Source of the DNA: Paenibacillus glycanilyticus
Lineage (GTDB): Bacteria; Bacillota; Bacilli; Paenibacillales; Paenibacillaceae
Reading direction: 5' to 3'
Assembly (NCBI RefSeq): GCF_023715145.1
Contig: NZ_JAMBNP010000002.1
Span: 620,001 to 684,000 of the forward strand
Length of the DNA: 64,000 nucleotides
Shown: positions 62,741-64,000 of the stretch, piece by piece
Layout of the letters: every line of letters starts with the position of its first letter
Numbering within the stretch: position 1 is the stretch's first letter
The notes under the pieces: generated by a model
Seen by the model: the letters and a program-made list of their open reading frames with translations, nothing else
Databases searched by the model: none
Told to the model about the DNA's origin: nothing
Program-made: the position numbers and the translations under genes

Positions 62741-63391
62741 ATGGACGCAATCCAGCCATCCGCCCTCTATCTTCGTCTTAAGAGAAAAGTAAACATCCGG
62801 CCGGAGCGGAGCGTTACGCTGGGACAAGTGTCGAGGCTGCTCGCGCCGACAGAGGAACTGGAGGAGCAGTTGAACGAACTGGTGCTGTACCGCCATCACA
62901 AAGGGGACGGCAACCGCGTTGTCATTGATCTGCTTCAGATCGTGCGCGTCGTCAGGGAAGCGGCTCCCGGGCTGTCCGTGGAAGCTTATGGCGATCCTCA
63001 AGTGCTGATTATGATATCGCCTAAGCCTCAGAAGCCGCGTATTGTCGTCCTTATATTCGCTTGGCTGCTGCTCTTTTTCGGAGCGGGACTTGCGATTATG
63101 AATTTTCATACCGACGTCAGCATGAAAGAGGTTCATATCCGGATTGTCGAGCTGCTGACCGGTGAGCGTACCGATCATCCTCTATGGTTTCAGGTTCCTT
63201 ATTCGCTTGGAATTGGTCTTGGGATGATCCTTTTCTTTAACCATCTTTTCAAGAAAAGGTTCAATGAAGAGCCTAACCCGCTGGAGGTGGAGCTGTACAC
63301 GTATCAGGAAAATGTGAACGCGTATGTCATTGCCGACGAGATGCGCAAAAAAAACAATCAGCACGGCGAGCGGGGCGGGGACGATGGGTGA
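62741..63391 (+). CDS. spoVAA: SpoVAA, dipicolinate transport protein
   Basis: A 216-residue protein with a soluble N-terminal domain (to about 100) and two membrane helices (about 104-125 and 150-172): KVNIRPERSVTLGQVSRLL and PRIVVLIFAWLLLFFGAGLAIMNFHTDVSM region (key part FGAGLAIMNFHTDV). Part of the channel moving Ca-dipicolinic acid into the spore. ATG 62741 follows AAAGGAATGATG. Confidence 0.93.
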   Translation: MDAIQPSALYLRLKRKVNIRPERSVTLGQVSRLLAPTEELEEQLNELVLYRHHKGDGNRVVIDLLQIVRVVREAAPGLSVEAYGDPQVLIMISPKPQKPRIVVLIFAWLLLFFGAGLAIMNFHTDVSMKEVHIRIVELLTGERTDHPLWFQVPYSLGIGLGMILFFNHLFKKRFNEEPNPLEVELYTYQENVNAYVIADEMRKKNNQHGERGGDDG

Positions 63392-63812
63392 ATGGTTAAT
63401 GCATCTGTTTGTTATGCTGCTTGGCCTGTCGGGAGGCCTAGCTGTCGGAAGCGGGCTGGTAGCATTCCTGATCGTACTGGATCTGATCCCAAGGCTTGCT
63501 CAAATCGCTTATGCTTACCGCTTGTCTATCTGGTTCGAGTCCGCGGTTATTTGCGGCTCCATGTATTGGACGTTTGCTGATTTTATGGACTGGCGCTTGT
63601 CGCTGCCCAAGGTTGCCGTGTTAACCGTATCCGGATTAATGGCCGGCGTCTTTGTCGGCATGCTGGCAGGGGCTCTGACGGAGGTCATGAATGTATTGCC
63701 GATTCTGGCGAAGCGAATGAATCTGTCCGATTATCTGGTTGGACTGGTCATGGCGATGGTGCTCGGCAAGACGCTGGGCTCTTTGTTTGACTGGCTGTTT
63801 TTCCAGTGGTAG
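63384..63812 (+). CDS. spoVAB: SpoVAB, spore membrane protein
   Basis: A 142-residue protein with four membrane helices; GLAVGSGLVAFLIVLDLIPRLAQ (key part FLIVLDLIPRL) and KRMNLSDYLVGLVMAMVLGK are typical. ATG 63384 overlaps the end of spoVAA by eight bases with GGGCGGGG upstream. Confidence 0.93.
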   Translation: MGEWLMHLFVMLLGLSGGLAVGSGLVAFLIVLDLIPRLAQIAYAYRLSIWFESAVICGSMYWTFADFMDWRLSLPKVAVLTVSGLMAGVFVGMLAGALTEVMNVLPILAKRMNLSDYLVGLVMAMVLGKTLGSLFDWLFFQW

Positions 63813-63842
63813 CAAGTATAACAGGCATGGAGGTTGATGACG

Positions 63843-64000
63843 ATGACGGACCGGGAAAAAGACAGGGAGCACTCCAATGGAGAGCCCCCGTACATGTACA
63901 TACCGGAAGAACAAAGGAACGAAGAGCAGGGGATGGCCATTCCGACTCCTCCTTTTGAGTTAACGAAAAACACGGATAAACCAGGCAAGACTCAAGTCAG
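63843..64000 (+). CDS. Unknown hydrophilic N-terminus, next gene of the spoVA operon (partial)
   Basis: Fifty-two codons open to the window end from ATG 63843, nine bases after GGAGG. The residues are strongly charged and proline-rich (MTDREKDREHSNGE, then PPYMYIPEEQRNEEQG). It does not look like the start of SpoVAC, the usual next gene, though a lineage-specific extension of a SpoVA or GerA-like (SpoVAF) protein is possible. The rest is outside the window. Confidence 0.55.
   Translation, partial: MTDREKDREHSNGEPPYMYIPEEQRNEEQGMAIPTPPFELTKNTDKPGKTQV

Overview
The window is a stretch of chromosome from an endospore-forming, low-to-mid GC Firmicute, most likely Paenibacillus or a close relative. 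The evidence is the complete spoIIIA operon, spo0A, spoIVB, spoIIM, spoIIA/sigF, the start of spoVA and the start of gerP, together with a gene order that follows the B. subtilis yqh-yqi-yqj-yqk region (yqhQRSTV, efp, spoIIIA, accBC, nusB, folD, xseAB, ispA, dxs, tlyA, argR, recN, spoIVB, spo0A, bkd, nudF, spoIIM, fur, xerD, deoB, punA, pdp, dacF, spoIIA, spoVA). At least 14 genes appear to start with TTG and about 8 with GTG; starts were chosen by Shine-Dalgarno (SD) position.

Layout. 1-1.6 kb: gerP operon start on the minus strand, divergent from an Hsp20-like spore protein gene, then two small membrane proteins. 1.7-9 kb: metal and redox block (zur, yidD, a methionine T-box with metG, Zur-controlled znuACB, ccdA, mntR). 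9-13 kb: a uracil-DNA glycosylase, a patatin lipase, yqhQ/yqhR. 12.8-16.4 kb: aroQ, a prolidase-type peptidase, efp and lysC, which carries an internal start for a beta subunit. 16.4-18.7 kb: a 172-bp palindromic element, a DUF441 protein, and comB/comA for sulfolactate. 18.9-24.8 kb: yqhV and spoIIIAA-AH behind a sigma-E promoter. 25-31.5 kb: accBC, Asp23-type envelope genes, nusB, folD, xseAB. 31.5-38.2 kb: ispA, dxs, tlyA, then an SOS-type promoter with two LexA boxes ahead of an unknown gene, argR and recN. 38.3-40.7 kb: spoIVB and spo0A with sigma-H/Spo0A control sites. 41-47.2 kb: branched-chain keto-acid dehydrogenase operon and lipB. 47-57 kb: an M20 peptidase, nudF, spoIIM, fur, a subtilase, ald, xerD and nucleoside catabolism (deoB, punA, pdp). 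58.5-61.5 kb: dacF and spoIIAA-AB-sigF. 61.5-62.5 kb: two P-loop genes on the opposite strand. 62.7-64 kb: start of spoVA.

Three very short or easily missed coding genes stand out: a 31-residue Prli42-like membrane peptide gene overlapping the end of lipB, a 43-residue MciZ-like FtsZ inhibitor, and a 54-residue Spo0E-family phosphatase inside the nucleoside cluster. Functionally the region combines sporulation decision and compartment control (Spo0A, sigma F, SpoIIIA, SpoIVB, SpoIIM, MciZ), membrane lipid precursor supply (AccBC, Bkd, IspA, Dxs), metal homeostasis (Zur, MntR, Fur) and DNA repair (RecN, XseAB, UDG).

The least explained sequences are non-coding: a two-copy intergenic hairpin repeat (before metG and before bkdAA), a second family of tandem hairpins directly in front of the SD of lpdA and deoB, and the 172-bp palindrome after lysC. 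No CRISPR array, insertion sequence, rRNA or tRNA gene was seen. I saw no clear multi-gene system of unknown type; most of the window is conserved core genome.
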